64,000 bases of DNA. Source: Microbacterium sp. Gd 4-13 (GTDB lineage: Bacteria > Actinomycetota > Actinomycetes > Actinomycetales > Microbacteriaceae). Location: assembly GCF_003095395.1 (NCBI RefSeq), contig NZ_QEIJ01000008.1, forward strand, positions 86,020 through 150,019. The letters are read 5' to 3'. The translations under genes were made by a program, and so were the position numbers. How positions within the stretch are numbered: position 1 is the stretch's first letter; each line of letters opens with the position of its first letter. Below, one piece after another: positions 62,197 through 64,000 of the stretch. The notes beneath the pieces were generated by a model. It had not been told where the DNA came from, searched no databases, and saw only the letters and a list, made by a program, of their open reading frames with translations.

Positions 62197-64000
62197 ATGG
62201 CTCGCTTCCGCACAGCCGGCCGCGTCCTGGCCGCCGGCGTCGCCTTCGGCGTCATCGCTGCGAGCGGCGTGCTCGTCGCCACGGCGCCCGCATCCGCAGC
62301 ATCCGTCCCCGCGGCGGAGCGCTACGCGCCGCACATCGTGCCCGACCGCATCACCCTGCTCCCCGGGGCCGACCCCACGACGCAACAGGTCGTGTCGTGG
62401 CGATCGTCGACCGGGGTGCGCCAGGGCGTCGTCGAGTACCGCACGATGACCGCCGAGCCCTACCCGGGCGGGATCGTGTCGCTCGACGCGCAGCAGCGGG
62501 TCGAGCAGGTGACGAAGTTCGGCTACACGAACGTCGTGCATACGGCCACCCTTTCCGGCCTGCGCCCGGGTGTCACCTACATGTACCGCGTCGGCGACGG
62601 CACGAACTTCAGCGAGTGGCAGGACTTCGACACCTCCGCCGCCGACGACGCCGACACGTTCTCGTTCCTCTACTTCGGGGACGTGCAGAACGGCATCCTC
62701 AGCGACGCCTCCCGCGTCGTCCGCAACGCCTTCCGCGACCGGCCCAATGCCGACCTCGTGCTCCAGATCGGCGACCTCGTGAACGACGCGGAGGCCGACG
62801 ATCAGTGGGGCGAGCTGTACGAGGCGTTCTCGTACGGTCTCGGCACGCAGGAGTTGCTCACGACACCGGGCAACCACGAGTACGAGGGGCGCCTGTCACC
62901 GCAGTGGGACAGCATGTACACCTACCCCGACAACGGTCCGCAGGGCGAGGGGTCGATCTACGACGAGCTCGACGGCACGGTCTACTACACCGACCACGAG
63001 GGCGTGCGCTTCATCTCCCTCAACAGCAACGTCTCCTCGACCGAGGGGCTGAAGGTGCAGGGCGACTGGCTGCAGAAGGTGCTCGATGAGAGCACCCAGC
63101 AGTGGACCGTCGTGTACTTCCACCACCCCGTGTACTCGCTCGACGAGGGGCGCAACAACCTCGGTATCCGCCAGCAGTGGGGACCGATCCTCGAGCGCAA
63201 CAACGTCGACCTCGTGCTCAACGGTCATGACCACGCGTACGGTCGGGGCAATCTGCTCGCGAACGAGAAGAACCTGCCCGCGGGCGCGGACCCCGAGCTG
63301 AGCTCGACCGGTCCCGTGTACGTCACCTCGAGCGTCGGATCGAAGTTCTACAACGCAGGTCCCCGTCACTGGAACGAGAACGAAGGACACCTCCGGCGTC
63401 TCGAGGCCGGTCTGCAGACGTACCAGATGATCGACGTCAGCGGCGGAACGATGCGCTTCGAGTCGCGCACGGCCGACGGCGCCTTCTTCGACGGATTCAC
63501 GATCACGAAGAGCGGTGACACCAAGCTCGTCGTCGACGGCGTCGAGCCGCAGGTCATCGACCCCGGTACCCCCTCGCCGTGCCTCGGTTGCGAGAACCCG
63601 AACCCGACAGACCCCACGGATCCGACCGATCCCGAGGTGCCCGTGGGCGAGTTCGACTACGAGCAGACCGCCCAACTCGACGCGGTCATGCCGAACGGCA
63701 CGGCGGGTGCTTCCTCCACGGCCGCCCTCCCCGCGGGCGTGGCGTACGACCAGAAGCGCGACGTGCTCTACCTGGGCGACCAGAACGGGCGCAAGATCTT
63801 CGAGATCGACCCCGACACCGACGCGGTGCTCCGCGAGATGACTCTGCCCGAGAACATCCGCGATCTGGGCATCGACGAGGAGAACAAGCTGCTGTACGTG
63901 GGTCAGCAGAACAAGAACTGGGTCGTCGTCTCGATCGCCGATGAGACGTTCGGGCAGGTCGTGCGGGGTCCGTATCCGATCATCGAGTCGCAGCGCTCGA
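62197..64000 (+). CDS. secreted purple acid phosphatase-like protein with C-terminal beta-propeller start (cut by window edge)
   Basis: 601 complete codons are visible and the frame runs off the end. After the signal peptide (SASAASVPAAE) come the purple acid phosphatase N-domain (VVSWRSS, YMYRVGDGTNFSEW) and metallophosphatase domain with FGDVQNG, IGDLVND, GNHEYE, YFHHPVYS and GHDHAYGRGN. CLGCENPNPTDPTDPTDP is a linker. From about residue 515 (VAYDQKRDVLYLGDQNGRKI) there are YncE/NHL-like beta-propeller repeats. It is a paralogue of the preceding gene, two bases away, so they form a pair. The C-terminus, and hence any LPXTG, is outside the window. Confidence 0.9.
   Translation, partial: MARFRTAGRVLAAGVAFGVIAASGVLVATAPASAASVPAAERYAPHIVPDRITLLPGADPTTQQVVSWRSSTGVRQGVVEYRTMTAEPYPGGIVSLDAQQRVEQVTKFGYTNVVHTATLSGLRPGVTYMYRVGDGTNFSEWQDFDTSAADDADTFSFLYFGDVQNGILSDASRVVRNAFRDRPNADLVLQIGDLVNDAEADDQWGELYEAFSYGLGTQELLTTPGNHEYEGRLSPQWDSMYTYPDNGPQGEGSIYDELDGTVYYTDHEGVRFISLNSNVSSTEGLKVQGDWLQKVLDESTQQWTVVYFHHPVYSLDEGRNNLGIRQQWGPILERNNVDLVLNGHDHAYGRGNLLANEKNLPAGADPELSSTGPVYVTSSVGSKFYNAGPRHWNENEGHLRRLEAGLQTYQMIDVSGGTMRFESRTADGAFFDGFTITKSGDTKLVVDGVEPQVIDPGTPSPCLGCENPNPTDPTDPTDPEVPVGEFDYEQTAQLDAVMPNGTAGASSTAALPAGVAYDQKRDVLYLGDQNGRKIFEIDPDTDAVLREMTLPENIRDLGIDEENKLLYVGQQNKNWVVVSIADETFGQVVRGPYPIIESQRS

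Overview
The window reads as a chromosomal segment of a high-GC actinobacterium of the family Microbacteriaceae, most likely Microbacterium or a close relative. The grounds are very high GC, many GTG starts, tightly overlapping ATGA/GTGA operons, a DUF7882-type small protein, a choice-of-anchor-G-like LPXTG surface protein, and CIRCE-controlled groES without an adjacent groEL. I saw no rRNA, tRNA, CRISPR array, transposase or phage gene. Many genes appear to be transcribed leaderless, with TANNNT six to eight bases before the start codon.

Layout. 1-5.7 kb: an IclR-controlled catabolic operon (amidohydrolase, NitT/TauT-type ABC importer, aldehyde dehydrogenase cut by the window edge). 5.8-12.1 kb: D,D-carboxypeptidase, MarR regulator, two small proteins, manganese catalase, aldo/keto reductase, zinc alcohol dehydrogenase. 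12.4-14.8 kb: rplM-rpsI-glmM. 14.8-19.0 kb: TetR regulator divergent from an FMN-reductase/flavin-reductase pair, then Ppx/GppA divergent from coaA. 19.3-26.2 kb: a 1610-residue wall-anchored protein with eight Ig-like repeats and an Asp-rich DxDxDG tract, followed without a gap by DUF5819 and HTTM genes. 26.4-33.9 kb: glmS, acpS, alr, tsaE, tsaB, rimI, tsaD and a small membrane protein, with an alpha/beta hydrolase on the other strand. 34.1-35.3 kb: a THUMP-like methyltransferase.

35.4-47.0 kb is the most interesting part. It resembles an expanded version of the mycobacterial iniBAC cell-envelope-stress locus. It has two dynamin-like GTPases (IniA-like, IniC-like), an IniB-N-domain protein, two further Asn/Asp/Ser-rich paralogues sharing a core with it, a four-helix membrane protein, an 838-residue IniR-like ATPase/LuxR regulator, and an Hsp70-like ATPase whose substrate domain is replaced by a transmembrane helix and a Pro/Thr-rich tail. 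C4/G4 palindromes occur upstream of both IniB-type transcription units.

47.2-64 kb: groES with two CIRCE operators, rarD, a branched-chain amino-acid-type ABC system (LivJ; LivHMGF on the opposite strand, LivH carrying an extra secreted domain), guaB, a TMEM175-like channel, guaB3, SURF1, a small coiled-coil protein, and two purple-acid-phosphatase-like secreted proteins, the last cut by the window edge. The building blocks for the wall (GlmM, GlmS, Alr, D,D-carboxypeptidase), LPXTG proteins and the ini-like membrane-remodelling island make cell-envelope biology the dominant theme, but apart from the operons named the neighbourhoods are ordinary chromosome.
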